DNA of 35,213 nt from contig JAISTC010000126.1 in NCBI GenBank assembly GCA_031272805.1, positions 1-35,213 of the forward strand. Reading direction: 5' to 3'. Made by a program: the position numbers and the translations under genes. How positions within the stretch are numbered: the stretch's first letter is position 1; the number at the start of each line of letters is the position of its first letter. The notes below the pieces were generated by a model. That model was not told the DNA's origin. It saw only the letters and a list, made by a program, of their open reading frames with translations, and did not search any database. This DNA comes from Propionibacteriaceae bacterium (GTDB taxonomy: Bacteria > Actinomycetota > Actinomycetes > Propionibacteriales > Propionibacteriaceae). This document shows, one piece after another, positions 7,951 through 17,264 of this stretch.

Positions 7951-8024
7951 CAAGCAGCGAGAACCCGCCTTCGCCGTTCGGCAGCGGGGGACCTCAGCTT
8001 CTGATAACGGTTTGGTCACAACCC

Positions 8025-8053
8025 TTGGCGGACCGTCGGCGCGGTGCTAGCGT
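8025..8053 (+). promoter_or_regulatory. Candidate promoter of the lacI / alpha-xyloside operon
   Basis: TTGGCG (8025-8030) and TAGCGT (8048-8053) are separated by 17 bp. The predicted start point, about 8060, falls inside the tandem operators that follow. Confidence 0.5.
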
Positions 8054-8057
8054 GACT

Positions 8058-8086
8058 GTCGAAGCGTTTCGACGAAGCGTTTCGAC
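8058..8086. promoter_or_regulatory. Two overlapping LacI-type operators
   Basis: GTCGAAGCGTTTCGAC (8058-8073) has 6-bp dyad arms. It overlaps a second near-identical site, GACGAAGCGTTTCGAC (8071-8086), by three bases. Both look like LacI/GalR-family operators and end 22 bp before the lacI start codon, so autorepression of the whole operon is the likely arrangement. Confidence 0.7.
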
Positions 8087-8108
8087 AACTGTTTGGCGGT
8101 GACTGTCA

Positions 8109-9158
8109 ATGGCGACAATGAAGGATGTGGCCCGCGAGGCCGGCGTCTCGTTGTCCACCGTGTCCTACGCCTTGAACGGCACCAGGCCCATCTCGACCGC
8201 CACGCGGGCCAAGGTCGAGCGGGCGGCGGAAAAGCTGGGTTTTCGACCCAACGCCTTGGCCCGCGGCCTGGCGAGTGCCAAGAGCGGGGTTCTCGCGCTG
8301 GTTCTGCCCCCGGAAGGCGGGTTCACCGCCACGATGGCCGGGTTTGTCCGGGGCGCGCGGGAGAGCGCGGCCGACGAGGGGTTCTCGCTTGTCATTTGGC
8401 CTTTCGCGCCAGATGACCACCAGCGTGTCCACGACCTCGTCCACCAGCGGCTGGCCGACGGCGTCATCGTCATGGAGGTCTATCTGGACGACCAGCGGAT
8501 TGACGCCCTGGAAGAGAGCGGCGTCCCCTTTGCCATGATCGGCCGGACGAGGGAATTGGCGAACCGCGCTTGGGTCGACACGGACTTCGCCGCGAGCGTG
8601 GACGAGGCGGTCGGCCTCTTGGCGGACCTCGGCCACACTCACGTGGCGTTCTTGAGCCACTCGGAGCGGTCTTACCAATTGCAGTACGGCCCCTCTGTCC
8701 GCGCGGTGGACGGGTTCGCGGACAGCACGCGCCGCCGCGCCATTGTCGGCCAAGTCGTCTTCGCCGAAGATTCGGCCGGCGACGGGCGGCGGGCCCTGGG
8801 CGCGATCCTCGACGCCGACCCGGCTACCACGGGCATCGTGGCGATGAACGAGTTCGCCGCCATCGGAGCCGTGGCAGAACTGGGCCGCCGCCACCTCTCC
8901 GTGCCGGGTGACCTGTCGATCATCGGCGTGGTCACGTCGCCGCAAGTGTCCTTGCTGACCGTCCCGGAACTCACCCGTTTGAGCATTCCGGCGGAGGAGA
9001 TGGGCCGGGCGGCCGTGGCCGAACTGATCGACGCGATGGCAGCCAAGCCACGCCGTGACCGGCCCCGCCTCTTCCCCTGCGTCTACGAACCTGGCGGCTC
9101 AATGGGACCCGCCACAACGCCTCCACTCACCACCACAAGAAAGGGAACGACATGTTGA
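8109..9158 (+). CDS. LacI-family transcriptional regulator
   Basis: 349 aa, standard for LacI/GalR repressors. The N-terminus (MKDVAREAGVSLSTVSYALNG) is the classic helix-turn-helix, and PNALARGLA is the hinge helix. A periplasmic-binding-like effector domain follows (VLALVLP, FAMIGRTRE, GIVAMNEFAAIGAVAEL, PGDLSIIGV). It overlaps the next gene by 7 bp (ATG at 9152, TGA at 9156-9158), so it is cotranscribed with the transporter and alpha-xylosidase. The two operators just upstream probably make it self-regulating. The inducer is likely an alpha-xyloside or a derived sugar, inferred from the GH31 enzyme. Confidence 0.93.
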   Translation: MATMKDVAREAGVSLSTVSYALNGTRPISTATRAKVERAAEKLGFRPNALARGLASAKSGVLALVLPPEGGFTATMAGFVRGARESAADEGFSLVIWPFAPDDHQRVHDLVHQRLADGVIVMEVYLDDQRIDALEESGVPFAMIGRTRELANRAWVDTDFAASVDEAVGLLADLGHTHVAFLSHSERSYQLQYGPSVRAVDGFADSTRRRAIVGQVVFAEDSAGDGRRALGAILDADPATTGIVAMNEFAAIGAVAELGRRHLSVPGDLSIIGVVTSPQVSLLTVPELTRLSIPAEEMGRAAVAELIDAMAAKPRRDRPRLFPCVYEPGGSMGPATTPPLTTTRKGTTC

Positions 9159-10528
9159 GGATTCGCCACGCCACGACCGCGACCGTGCTGGGTCTCAGCC
9201 TCACCTGCGCCGTCGCTCTGGCCGGCTGCAGTTCCGGCGGTTCCGGAGACTCCGGCACCGCCGGGGCCACCGGGCAGGCCGCGGACACGGCCGGGGCCGC
9301 GACGACGGCCGCCGCCGACTACACCGGCCGGACTTTGACCATCTGGCATTACGAATCGGAGAACTCCGCCATGGGCCTGGCCTGGGCCAAGGCCGAGGAG
9401 ATCTTCAAGGCAGAACACCCCGGGGTCACGGTCACGGTCGTGCCCCAGACGTTCGAGCAAATCCAGAAGAACGCCAAGATCATCCTGACCGGCGATGACG
9501 TGCCGGACGTCATGGAGTACAACAAGGGCAACGCCACGGCCGGCCAGTTGGCCTCGCAGGGCTTGCTGACCCCCCTGGATGACGAGGTCACGGCCCGGGG
9601 CTGGGACAAGATCGTCAGCGGCGCCTTGGCCGCGACCGGCCAGTACGACGACCGGGGCCTGATGGGCTCGGGCTCCTGGTATGGGATCACGAACTACGGC
9701 GAGTACGTCACGGTCTACTACAACGCCGACCTGTTCGAGGCCAACGGCATCGCCGTGCCGACGACCTTCGACGAGTTCACCGCCGCGATGGACGCGTTCG
9801 TGGCGAAGGGCATCACCCCCCTGGCGGCGGCCGGCGCCGAGTACCCGATGATGCAGATCTGGTACGAGCTGGCATTGTCCAAGGCCGACCGCACGCTCGT
9901 CAACGAGTTCGAGCTGTTCGACGGCGATCTCGACTGGCACAATGCGGCGTTCACGTATGCCACGGACACGCTGCGGGAGTGGGTCGACAAGGGTTACATC
10001 GCCTCCGACTCGGCGGGGCTCGTGGCAGAAGACATGGGCACGGGCTTCATCTCGGGTCAGTACCCGATCATGATCTCCGGCTCCTGGTGGTTCGCCCGGG
10101 TCAAGGACGAGGCCCAGTTCAACTGAGGCCAGTTCCTGTTCCCCGGCAACACGTTGAACACCGGTTCTTCAGGCAACATCTGGGTTGTGCCCGACTCGGC
10201 CAAGAACAAGGACCTGGCCTATGACTTCATCGACGCCACGCTGCGCTCCGAGGTCCAGAACATCTTCGGCCAGAACGGCGGCCTGCCCATCTCGGGCGAC
10301 CCGTCGACGATCACCGACGAGGCCACGCGCGTGTTCACGGAGAACTTCCAGACGGCCGTCGACGGAGACCAGTTGGCGTTCTACCCCGACTGGCCTGTGG
10401 CCGGGTTCTACGACCAACTCGTCAGCGCCTTCCAATCGATCGTCAACGGATCGAAGACAACCGATGAGGTCTTGACCGCGCTGGGCGACTACTACGACGC
10501 CGGCAAGGCCGACCTGTTGAACGGCTAG
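9152..10528 (+). pseudogene. Sugar-binding lipoprotein gene interrupted by one in-frame TGA
   Basis: The frame encodes 324 aa (MLRIRHA...) with a signal peptide and lipobox LAGC, then a family-1 sugar-binding protein (LTIWHYES, GDDVPDVMEYNKG, ISGSWWFARVK). It meets TGA at 10124-10126. The same frame continues without further stops to TAG at 10526-10528, giving GQFLFPGNT, IWVVPDSAKNK and more of the fold. The full length would be about 458 residues, which is normal. The interrupted position follows AQFN and precedes GQFLFPG, where relatives commonly have Trp, so a TGG-to-TGA change is the simplest reading. A ribosome-binding site (AGAAAGGGA) precedes the start. Alternatives are a sequencing error or UGA readthrough. 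Loss would cripple this transporter unless another binding protein substitutes. Confidence 0.8.
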
Positions 10529-10534
10529 AGCCGC

Positions 10535-10570
10535 GGCCGGCTGTGGGGCAGAGCCGCCCCACAGCCGGCC
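10535..10570 (+). terminator. Strong intercistronic hairpin between binding-protein and permease genes
   Basis: Arms 10535-10549 and 10556-10570 pair perfectly (15 bp) around a 6-nt loop, 6 bp after the binding-protein stop. No T-tract follows, and the permease gene starts 33 bp later. A role as partial terminator or 3' RNA stabiliser, as known for malE-malF-type spacers, is inferred. Confidence 0.7.
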
Positions 10571-10603
10571 CCGCCGCCGCCCAGCCCGCGAAAGATGCCG
10601 CCT

Positions 10604-11527
10604 ATGAGCACCAAGGCCCGCCACCGCCGCCCCTCGTCGTACTGGCTGTACCTCGTCCCGGGGATCCTGGCCTTCCTCGTCGTCATCGGCGTGCCTTTCG
10701 TCCTCAACCTCTGGTACTCGCTGAACTCGTGGAAGGGCGGCAAGTCGGCGATGCGGTTCATCGGGCTGAAGAACTACGCCGACCTCCTCCACGATGCCGC
10801 CTTCTGGACGAGTTTCCAGAACTCCGTCTGGATGATCGTCGCCATGGTCATCATCCCGACCGTCATCGGCATCTTCCTCGCCGCGATGCTGTTCGACTTC
10901 ATCGGCAAGCACTTCTCCGGCCGGGTGGCCTCGTTCCTGCGCGCCACCTACTACTTGCCCCAAATCCTCCCGGTGACCGTCGCAGGCATCCTGTGGAACT
11001 GGATCTTCAACGCTCAAACCGGTGCCCTCAACACCTTGCTGCGCGCCCTCGGCGTGGACTCGCCCCCGAACTGGCTGGGCACGCCGCAGATGGCGATGCC
11101 GTCGGTCATGATCGTCATGGTCTGGATCCAGATCGGCTATCCCACCGTCATCTTCATGTCCGCCCTGCAACGGGTCGACCCCGACCTGTACGAGGCGGCC
11201 GAACTGGACGGAGCCGGCTGGTTCGCCCGGTTCCGGGCCATCACGATTCCCCAGATCCGGCCGGAAACGTTCGTCGTCACGCTGACCTGCACAGTGGCCG
11301 CGCTGAAGGTGTTCGGCCCGATCTACGTCCTGACCCGGGGCGGTCCGGAATCGTCCACGCTCGTGCCGAGCTACTACTCGTACCTCAACTTCTTCGACAA
11401 GTCGAAGGTCGGCTACGGCGCCGCCGTGGCCACGGTCCTCACGGTCATCATCGTGGTCATCGGCGGCGGCATCCAGGTGGCCCAGAACCGGTGGGCCGCC
11501 CGCGACGAGGCGGGTGAGCGACCGTGA
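10604..11527 (+). CDS. Sugar ABC transporter permease, MalF-type
   Basis: 307 aa from the ATG at 10604. An in-frame ATG at 10595 is also possible, but GAAAG (10590-10594) sits 9 nt before 10604 and directly abuts 10595, so the later start is preferred. Six hydrophobic segments are seen, the first at about residues 13-34. The EAA loop reads YEAAELDGAG from residue 196. It overlaps the following permease gene as GTGA (11524-11527). Together they form the transmembrane pore of the alpha-xyloside-type importer. There is no ATPase gene nearby. Confidence 0.92.
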   Translation: MSTKARHRRPSSYWLYLVPGILAFLVVIGVPFVLNLWYSLNSWKGGKSAMRFIGLKNYADLLHDAAFWTSFQNSVWMIVAMVIIPTVIGIFLAAMLFDFIGKHFSGRVASFLRATYYLPQILPVTVAGILWNWIFNAQTGALNTLLRALGVDSPPNWLGTPQMAMPSVMIVMVWIQIGYPTVIFMSALQRVDPDLYEAAELDGAGWFARFRAITIPQIRPETFVVTLTCTVAALKVFGPIYVLTRGGPESSTLVPSYYSYLNFFDKSKVGYGAAVATVLTVIIVVIGGGIQVAQNRWAARDEAGERP

Positions 11528-12396
11528 CCAGCACCACGTCCGCGGCGGCCGCGCGGCGCGGGCCCGACCGGTATCACCGGGGGCCCGTCCGCTGGGTCGT
11601 GCTGGCGCTGGCCGTGGTCATCGCGCTGGCCATGCTGTCGCCATTCGCCATCATGTTGTTGAACGCGTTCAAGGGCCCCGCTGACTACTCCGCCAACGGT
11701 CCTCTGTCCTGGCCCGAGGAGTTCTACACGCAGGGCCTGGCGACGTTCTGGAGCCGTACCCACTTCTCGATCAAGTTCTGGAACTCGCTGTGGACCTCGG
11801 GCCTGGTGGCGCTGTTCGCCGTGGTCCTCTCCCTGTTGTCCGCCTACGCCATCGGGATCGGCCGGGTCAAGGGCCGGGTCTGGCTCGTCGGCGTGTTCCT
11901 GATCGCCAACATGCTGCCGCAAGAGGTCTTGGTCTACCCGTTGTTCACGATGGCGCAGAAGGTTGGGTTGGGCAACTCGGGCTGGTCGATCGTCATCATC
12001 TTCACGGTCATCCAGTCCGCCTTCGGGACCTACCTATTGGCCAGTGTGCTCGGCGAGTTTCCGGCGGCCCTCGTCGAGGCCGCCGAGATCGACGGCGCCA
12101 ACCGTTGGCAGATCCTGGTCCGGGTCGTGTTCCCCATCGTCCGGCCCACCTGTTCGGTCCTGATGATCTTCTTCTTCATCTGGACGTGGAATGAGTTCTT
12201 CATCCCACTCGTCATGCTGACGTCGCCGGACACGCAGACTGTGCCGATCGCGCTGGCCTCCCTCCAAGGCGACCGCATGCTGGACGTGCCCACACTCAAC
12301 GCCGGCACGCTGGTGTCGTTGTTGCCGACATTGGTCTTCTTCCTCATCTTCCAACGCACCCTCACGAGGGGCGTCACGGCGGGAGCGGTCAAATGA
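11524..12396 (+). CDS. Sugar ABC transporter permease, MalG-type
   Basis: 290 aa with a GTG start inside the stop of the preceding permease gene. The first helix is at about residues 23-46, and the EAA loop is VEAAEIDGAN at 184-193. The C-terminus (FQRTLTRGVTAGAVK) is typical of MalG-like CUT1 subunits. It overlaps the alpha-xylosidase start as ATGA (12393-12396). The tight overlaps on both sides point to one translationally coupled unit that imports an oligosaccharide for the downstream hydrolase. Confidence 0.92.
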   Translation: MTSTTSAAAARRGPDRYHRGPVRWVVLALAVVIALAMLSPFAIMLLNAFKGPADYSANGPLSWPEEFYTQGLATFWSRTHFSIKFWNSLWTSGLVALFAVVLSLLSAYAIGIGRVKGRVWLVGVFLIANMLPQEVLVYPLFTMAQKVGLGNSGWSIVIIFTVIQSAFGTYLLASVLGEFPAALVEAAEIDGANRWQILVRVVFPIVRPTCSVLMIFFFIWTWNEFFIPLVMLTSPDTQTVPIALASLQGDRMLDVPTLNAGTLVSLLPTLVFFLIFQRTLTRGVTAGAVK

Positions 12397-14696
12397 AGTT
12401 CACGCATGGCTACTGGATGCTCCGAGAGGGCGTCACGGCTCTCCACCCCGTCGAGGTGGCGTCCGTCGGCGCCGACGCGGACGGCTTGACGGTGTACGCG
12501 GCCACAGCCCCCGTGGCCGGGCGGGGCGACACGGTCAACCGGGCCCTGCTGACGCTCCGGCTCACCTCGCCGGCCGAGGGCGTCATCCACGTCGAGGCCG
12601 ACCACTGGACCGGCATGCCCCGCCGTGGCCCCGCCTTCGACATCGCCGTCGATCCAGGATGGGTTCCCGCGGTGCGGGTGGACGGCGACGCGGCTGTGCT
12701 CGACGCCGGGCAGTTGACCGCCCACGTCCCCGCGGGCGGGCCGTTCAGCCTCGAGTTCCGCAGCGGCGGGCGGACTGTGACCGCCAGCGGGCCGAAGGCG
12801 CTGGCCTTCTTGACCGTGGCCGGCGACGGGGATTACGTCCGGGAGCAACTGGCCCTGGGCGTCGGCGAGCGGGTGTACGGGCTGGGCGAGCGGTTCGGCC
12901 CCCTGGCCAAGAACGGGCAGGCGGTCGACCTCTGGAACGAGGACGGCGGGACCGTCTCCGAGCAGGCGTACAAGAACGTGCCGTTCTACCTGACGAGTGG
13001 GGGCTACGGCGTGTTCGTCGACCACCCGGAGAAGGTCTCGTTCGAGATCGCGTCCGAGAACGTCGAACGGGTCCAATTCTCCGTCCCCGGGCAGCGCCTG
13101 TCCTACTACGTCATCGCCGGGCCGACGCCCAAAGACGTCTTGCGCCGCTACACCGGTTTGACCGGGCGGCCGCCGCAGGTGCCGGCCTGGTCCTACGGGC
13201 CGTGGCTGTCGACCTCGTTCACGACCAACTACGACGAGGCCACGGTGACCGCCGCGATCGACCGCATGGCCGAACTCGGGTTGCCGCTGTCCGTGTTCCA
13301 CTTCGACTGCTTCTGGATGCGGCCGTACGAGTGGTGCGGCTTCGAGTGGGACCCGGTGGTGTTCCCCGACCCCCAAGGCCTGATCGACCGCCTCCACGCC
13401 AAGGGTGTGCGCGTGTGCGTCTGGGTCAACCCCTACATCGGCCAGAAGGCCGCCGCCTTCGCGGAGGCCGCCGAAGCGGGCTATCTCCTCCGCCGGACGG
13501 ACGGGGGAGTGTGGCAAACGGATCTCTGGCAGCCTGGCATGGGCATTGTCGACTTCACCAACCCGGACGCCCGCGCCTGGTATGCCCACAAGATCGAGGG
13601 CTTGCTCGATGTCGGCGTGGACGCGGTCAAGACCGACTTCGGCGAGCGCATCCCCGCGCGTGACGTGGGGTACTACGACGGCTCCGACCCCGTCACGATG
13701 CACAACTACTATTCCTTCTTGTACAACGCCACGGTGACGCGGGTCCTGCGCCAGCGCCAGGGCGTCGGCGAGGCCGTCGTGTTCGCCCGGGCGGCCACGG
13801 CAGGCGGCCAGCAGTTCCCCGTGCACTGGGGCGGCGACTCCTATTCCACGTTCCCCTCGATGGCCGAGACGCTGCGCGGCGGCCTGTCGCTGGGGCTGTC
13901 GGGCTTCGCCTACTGGAGCCATGACATCGGCGGCTTTGAGGGCACCCCGCCGACCGACGTGTACCTCCGCTGGACCGCCTTCGGGCTCCTGAGCTCGCAT
14001 TCCCGGTTCCACGGCTCCACCTCGTCCCGCGCGCCGTGGGTGTTCGGGGAGGAGGCCGTGGGCGTCGCCCGCCGGTTCAGCCGCCTGAAGCTGCGCCTCA
14101 TGCCGTACCTCGGCCAGGCCGGGCGGGCGGCCACCGACGAGGGCACTCCCATCCTCCGGGCGATGGTCCTCGAGTTCCCCGGCGACCGGGGCGCCTGGGA
14201 CGTCGACACGCAGTACATGTTCGGGCCGAGCCTCCTGGTCGCCCCCGTGTTCAGCGCCGATGGCGAGGTCCACGTGTACATTCCCGAGGGCCGCTGGACA
14301 TCGCTCCTCGACGGGACCACGGTGGCAGGCCCCCGGTGGGTGTGCCAGCGCCATGCCCTCGATTCCCTACCCCTGCTCGTCCGGCCCGACACGGTGCTGC
14401 CCCTCGGCGCACAGGACGACCGGCCGGACTACGACTGGGCCGACGGAGTGGAGTTGGCCTGCTTCGAGCTGGCCGACGGCCATGATTCCACGGTCGTCAT
14501 CCCGGCGGCCGACGCCGGCGTTGGCGCCCGCGACGTGACGTTCCGCGTCCGCCGCGTCGGCTCGGACGTGGCGGTCACGACCGACAGCGACCGGGCGTGG
14601 TCGCTCACCGTGGGCGGCGTCAAGCACTCATTCCCGCCGGGCACGACCTCGGCCTCCATCCCCGGGACGCCGGGCGGCTGGGCCGGGGTGACCTGA
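12393..14696 (+). CDS. yicI: GH31 alpha-xylosidase (YicI type)
   Basis: 767 aa, close to the 772 aa of E. coli YicI. The motif HFDCFWMRPYEWCGFEWD (about 303-320) is characteristic of the alpha-xylosidase branch of GH31. The nucleophile motif is DAVKTDFGERIP with Asp at about 415, and the acid/base motif is FPVHWGGDS with Asp at about 482. These positions match YicI closely (D416 and D482). There is no signal peptide, so it acts in the cytoplasm on imported substrate such as isoprimeverose or another alpha-xyloside. A broader alpha-glucosidase activity cannot be excluded. It is the last gene of the LacI-controlled operon. Strain-level function is uncertain because the cognate binding protein carries a nonsense codon. 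Confidence 0.92.
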   Translation: MKFTHGYWMLREGVTALHPVEVASVGADADGLTVYAATAPVAGRGDTVNRALLTLRLTSPAEGVIHVEADHWTGMPRRGPAFDIAVDPGWVPAVRVDGDAAVLDAGQLTAHVPAGGPFSLEFRSGGRTVTASGPKALAFLTVAGDGDYVREQLALGVGERVYGLGERFGPLAKNGQAVDLWNEDGGTVSEQAYKNVPFYLTSGGYGVFVDHPEKVSFEIASENVERVQFSVPGQRLSYYVIAGPTPKDVLRRYTGLTGRPPQVPAWSYGPWLSTSFTTNYDEATVTAAIDRMAELGLPLSVFHFDCFWMRPYEWCGFEWDPVVFPDPQGLIDRLHAKGVRVCVWVNPYIGQKAAAFAEAAEAGYLLRRTDGGVWQTDLWQPGMGIVDFTNPDARAWYAHKIEGLLDVGVDAVKTDFGERIPARDVGYYDGSDPVTMHNYYSFLYNATVTRVLRQRQGVGEAVVFARAATAGGQQFPVHWGGDSYSTFPSMAETLRGGLSLGLSGFAYWSHDIGGFEGTPPTDVYLRWTAFGLLSSHSRFHGSTSSRAPWVFGEEAVGVARRFSRLKLRLMPYLGQAGRAATDEGTPILRAMVLEFPGDRGAWDVDTQYMFGPSLLVAPVFSADGEVHVYIPEGRWTSLLDGTTVAGPRWVCQRHALDSLPLLVRPDTVLPLGAQDDRPDYDWADGVELACFELADGHDSTVVIPAADAGVGARDVTFRVRRVGSDVAVTTDSDRAWSLTVGGVKHSFPPGTTSASIPGTPGGWAGVT

Positions 14697-14713
14697 CCGC
14701 CCGGCCGGGGCGG
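14697..14713 (+). terminator. Short GC hairpin directly after the alpha-xylosidase stop
   Basis: CCGCCC (14697-14702) and GGGCGG (14708-14713) form a 6-bp stem with a 5-nt loop immediately after the stop codon. No T-run follows. It is a weak terminator candidate supported mainly by position. Confidence 0.3.
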
Positions 14714-14805
14714 CGCCGTCGTCAGGGCGCCAGGGCGAGGGCGTGGCCGATGGCTTGGGCGAGGGCAGGACGACCCACGAGGCCGGGCGGCACTCCGATC
14801 ACCCC

Positions 14806-14834
14806 TTGTGGACCCCGGCTGGGCGGACTAGATT
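14806..14834 (+). promoter_or_regulatory. Candidate promoter of the third sugar-transport operon
   Basis: TTGTGG (14806-14811), a 17-bp spacer and TAGATT (14829-14834) lie about 75 bp upstream of the binding-protein start. No clear operator palindrome was seen in 14714-14909. Confidence 0.5.
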
Positions 14835-14909
14835 CGGCAACAGGGCCGGGCGGCGCGGCAGCCGCGGCCGGCTTCCGTCACACAACTTCCCGAGGAGCAC
14901 GATCGCACC

Positions 14910-16256
14910 ATGTTCAGGACGTCCAGGCGCTGGTTCCGGAGCGCCACAGCACTGGCCCTCGCCGGCCTCAGCCTTTCCGCCATCACCGCGTGCAGCGGCG
15001 ACACCGGCAGCAGCGGGACGACCACCGCGGCGGAGTCGTCCGCGGCGGCGGAGGCCACCTCCGCCGCCGCGGCCGAAGCCGTCACCATCAGCTACTGGAT
15101 CTGGGACAAGAACCAGCAGCCCGCCATCCAGCAGATCGCCGACGATTTCCACGCCGCCAACCCCAGCATCACCGTGACCGTCGAACTCGCGTCCGCCTAC
15201 CGTGACTACTGGACGAAGCTCCAGACCGCGGCGACCTCCGGCACCGCGCCGGACGTCTTCTGGATGAACGGCCCCAACTTCCAGCTCTACGCCTCCAACG
15301 GCCAGCTCGAACCCCTCGACGACGTGTTCGCGAGCAGTCTCAGCAGTTCCGACTACCCCCAGTCCCTCATCGACCTGTACACGTACGACGGCCACCAGTA
15401 CGGCGTGCCCAAGGACTTCGACACGGTTGTGCTGGCCTACAACTCCCAGTTGTTCGCCGACGCCGGGGTGGCCGCGCCGACCGACACGTGGACGTGGGAC
15501 GACGTCCACGCCGCCGCCCAGGCCCTGACCGACCCGAGTAAGGGGATCTACGGCATGTTCGCCGGGTTCTACAGCCAGGAGGACTACTACGACACGATCT
15601 ACCAGGCCGGCGGCTACGTCATCAGCGCCGACGGTAAGTCGTCCGGCTACGACCAGCCGGAGGCCATCGCCGGGATCCAGTACTGGATCGACTTCATCAA
15701 GGATGGTTCCAGCCCCGACTACGCCACGATGAACGACGTCGACCCCGACCAGTCGGGCGTCATGCTGGGCAACGGCACGGCCGCCATGGAGTACATCGCC
15801 TCCTACTCGGCCGCCGCCATCCTCGACACCCCCGAGGGCCAGGCCGGCCACATCAAGTTCGCCCGACTCCCCGCGGGTGTCCAGGAGGCCTCCATCATCC
15901 ACGGCCTCGGCAACGTCGTCTACGCCCAGTCCGCCCACAAGGACGCGGCCAAGGCGTTCGTGGCCTACCTCGGCAGCAAGGCGGCCGCCGACGTCCAGGC
16001 CGAAACGAGCACGGTCATCCCGGCGTTCAACGGGACGCAGGACACGTGGGTGGCGAGCTTCCCGGCCGAGGTCAACGCCCAGGTCTTCATCGACGAGTTG
16101 CCCGTCACCGTGCCCTACCCGGTGTCGGCCAACACGTCCGCCTGGGCCAACCAGGAGTCCGAGATCCTTTCCAAGGCCTGGTCGCTGGAGCAGACGCCGG
16201 AGGAGGCGTGCGCCGCGATGGCCAAGGCCATGAACGAAGCGCTCGCCGCGGAGTAG
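14910..16256 (+). CDS. Sugar ABC transporter substrate-binding lipoprotein (family 1, CUT1)
   Basis: 448 aa. A twin-basic N-terminus and hydrophobic signal peptide end at the lipobox ITAC (Cys about residue 28), followed by a Ala/Ser/Thr-rich linker. The mature domain begins VTISYWIWDKNQQP. GTAPDVFWMNGPN and YGVPKDFDTVVLAYN are typical of family-1 sugar-binding proteins. AGGAG lies 14-18 nt upstream of the ATG. It is first in an operon with two permeases and a Gfo/Idh/MocA oxidoreductase, so the ligand may be a sugar or polyol that is oxidised after import. The similarity in style to the binding protein at 253-1644 suggests related transporters. Confidence 0.92.
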   Translation: MFRTSRRWFRSATALALAGLSLSAITACSGDTGSSGTTTAAESSAAAEATSAAAAEAVTISYWIWDKNQQPAIQQIADDFHAANPSITVTVELASAYRDYWTKLQTAATSGTAPDVFWMNGPNFQLYASNGQLEPLDDVFASSLSSSDYPQSLIDLYTYDGHQYGVPKDFDTVVLAYNSQLFADAGVAAPTDTWTWDDVHAAAQALTDPSKGIYGMFAGFYSQEDYYDTIYQAGGYVISADGKSSGYDQPEAIAGIQYWIDFIKDGSSPDYATMNDVDPDQSGVMLGNGTAAMEYIASYSAAAILDTPEGQAGHIKFARLPAGVQEASIIHGLGNVVYAQSAHKDAAKAFVAYLGSKAAADVQAETSTVIPAFNGTQDTWVASFPAEVNAQVFIDELPVTVPYPVSANTSAWANQESEILSKAWSLEQTPEEACAAMAKAMNEALAAE

Positions 16257-16298
16257 GTCACGCGGGCCAGGCGAGGCGGACATGAGCGGGTCCGGCGC

Positions 16299-17264
16299 AT
16301 GACGGCACTGACGGCGGCCGGCCTGGCCGGCGCCCGGGTGAAGGGCCAACCTGAACCCGGGGGCCGGCCGGTCGGCCGCCGCCGCGCCACGCGGTTCATC
16401 GAGTCCGGCTGGGGCTGGGCGTTCATCCTGCCGACCGCCATCGGCCTCGGCGTCTTCTACATCGTCCCCGCGTTCACGACGATCTGGTTCAGCTTCAGCT
16501 CCTGGGGCGCGTTCGGGGGCCACGAGTTCACCGGCCTGGACAACTACCGCCACCTCGTGACGGACCCTGACATCGGCTATGCCCTCGTCAACACGCTGCT
16601 GTACACGCTGATGCTCCTCTGCGGGATCCCCCTCGCCATCTACCTCGCCGCCCTCATCAACCGGGAAAAACTCAAAGGCAAGGGCGTCTTCCGGACCCTC
16701 TACTTCCTCCCCGTCGTGACGATGCCCGCGGCCATCGCCATGGTGTGGCGCCTGATCTACAACGGCCAGTTCGGCGTCCTCAACTACGCGCTGTCCCTCG
16801 TCGGGATCCAGGGCCCCTTCTGGCTCCAGGACCCCCGCTGGGCGTTGCTCTCCATCGGCGTCATCGGCGTCTGGTCGTCCCTCGGCTACAACATGATCCT
16901 GTTCTCCGCCGGGCTCCAGGCGATCCCGAAGGAACTGTACGAGGTGGCGATGATCGACGGGGCCACGCGCGGCCAGCAGTTCCGGCATCTCACCGTGCCC
17001 CTGCTCAGCCCAACGATCTTCTTCGTCACGATCCTGACGATCATCAACGGCTTCCAGGTCTTCGACCTGATCTTCCTGATGGCGGGCCGCTCCAACCCGG
17101 CCATCGACCGGGTCCAAACCCTCGTCTGGCTGTTCTACCAGGACGGCTTCTACAGCCACAACATGGGCTACGGCTCCGTCATCGCCGTCCTCATCTTCCT
17201 CTTGACCGCCGTCTTCACGGCCATCCAGTTCTCGGTCCAGCGGAAGTGGGTGAACTATGTCTGA
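16299..17264 (+). CDS. Sugar ABC transporter permease, MalF-type
   Basis: 321 aa. A Gly/Arg-rich cytoplasmic N-terminus of about 37 residues is followed by six hydrophobic segments, the first at about 40-60. The EAA loop is YEVAMIDGAT at 214-223, with Val in place of the second Ala, a tolerated variant. An upstream ATG at 16281 is in the same frame but hits a stop after six codons, so 16299 is the start despite a weak ribosome-binding site. It overlaps the next permease gene by 8 bp, and the 42-bp gap after the binding protein has no obvious hairpin, unlike the other transporter operons here. Confidence 0.9.
   Translation: MTALTAAGLAGARVKGQPEPGGRPVGRRRATRFIESGWGWAFILPTAIGLGVFYIVPAFTTIWFSFSSWGAFGGHEFTGLDNYRHLVTDPDIGYALVNTLLYTLMLLCGIPLAIYLAALINREKLKGKGVFRTLYFLPVVTMPAAIAMVWRLIYNGQFGVLNYALSLVGIQGPFWLQDPRWALLSIGVIGVWSSLGYNMILFSAGLQAIPKELYEVAMIDGATRGQQFRHLTVPLLSPTIFFVTILTIINGFQVFDLIFLMAGRSNPAIDRVQTLVWLFYQDGFYSHNMGYGSVIAVLIFLLTAVFTAIQFSVQRKWVNYV

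Noticed and set aside
10124-10126. Genome-wide recoding of TGA as Trp, or selenocysteine
   Set aside because: TGA is used as a normal stop by many genes here (for example 229-231, 9156-9158, 17262-17264), and no selenoprotein-type context is visible.
12030-14354. Minus-strand open frame (774 codons) opposite permease and alpha-xylosidase genes
   Set aside because: Spans two real genes in antisense and shows the same shadow composition. The same applies to 14799-17330, 20916-23282 and 23138-25060 on the minus strand.
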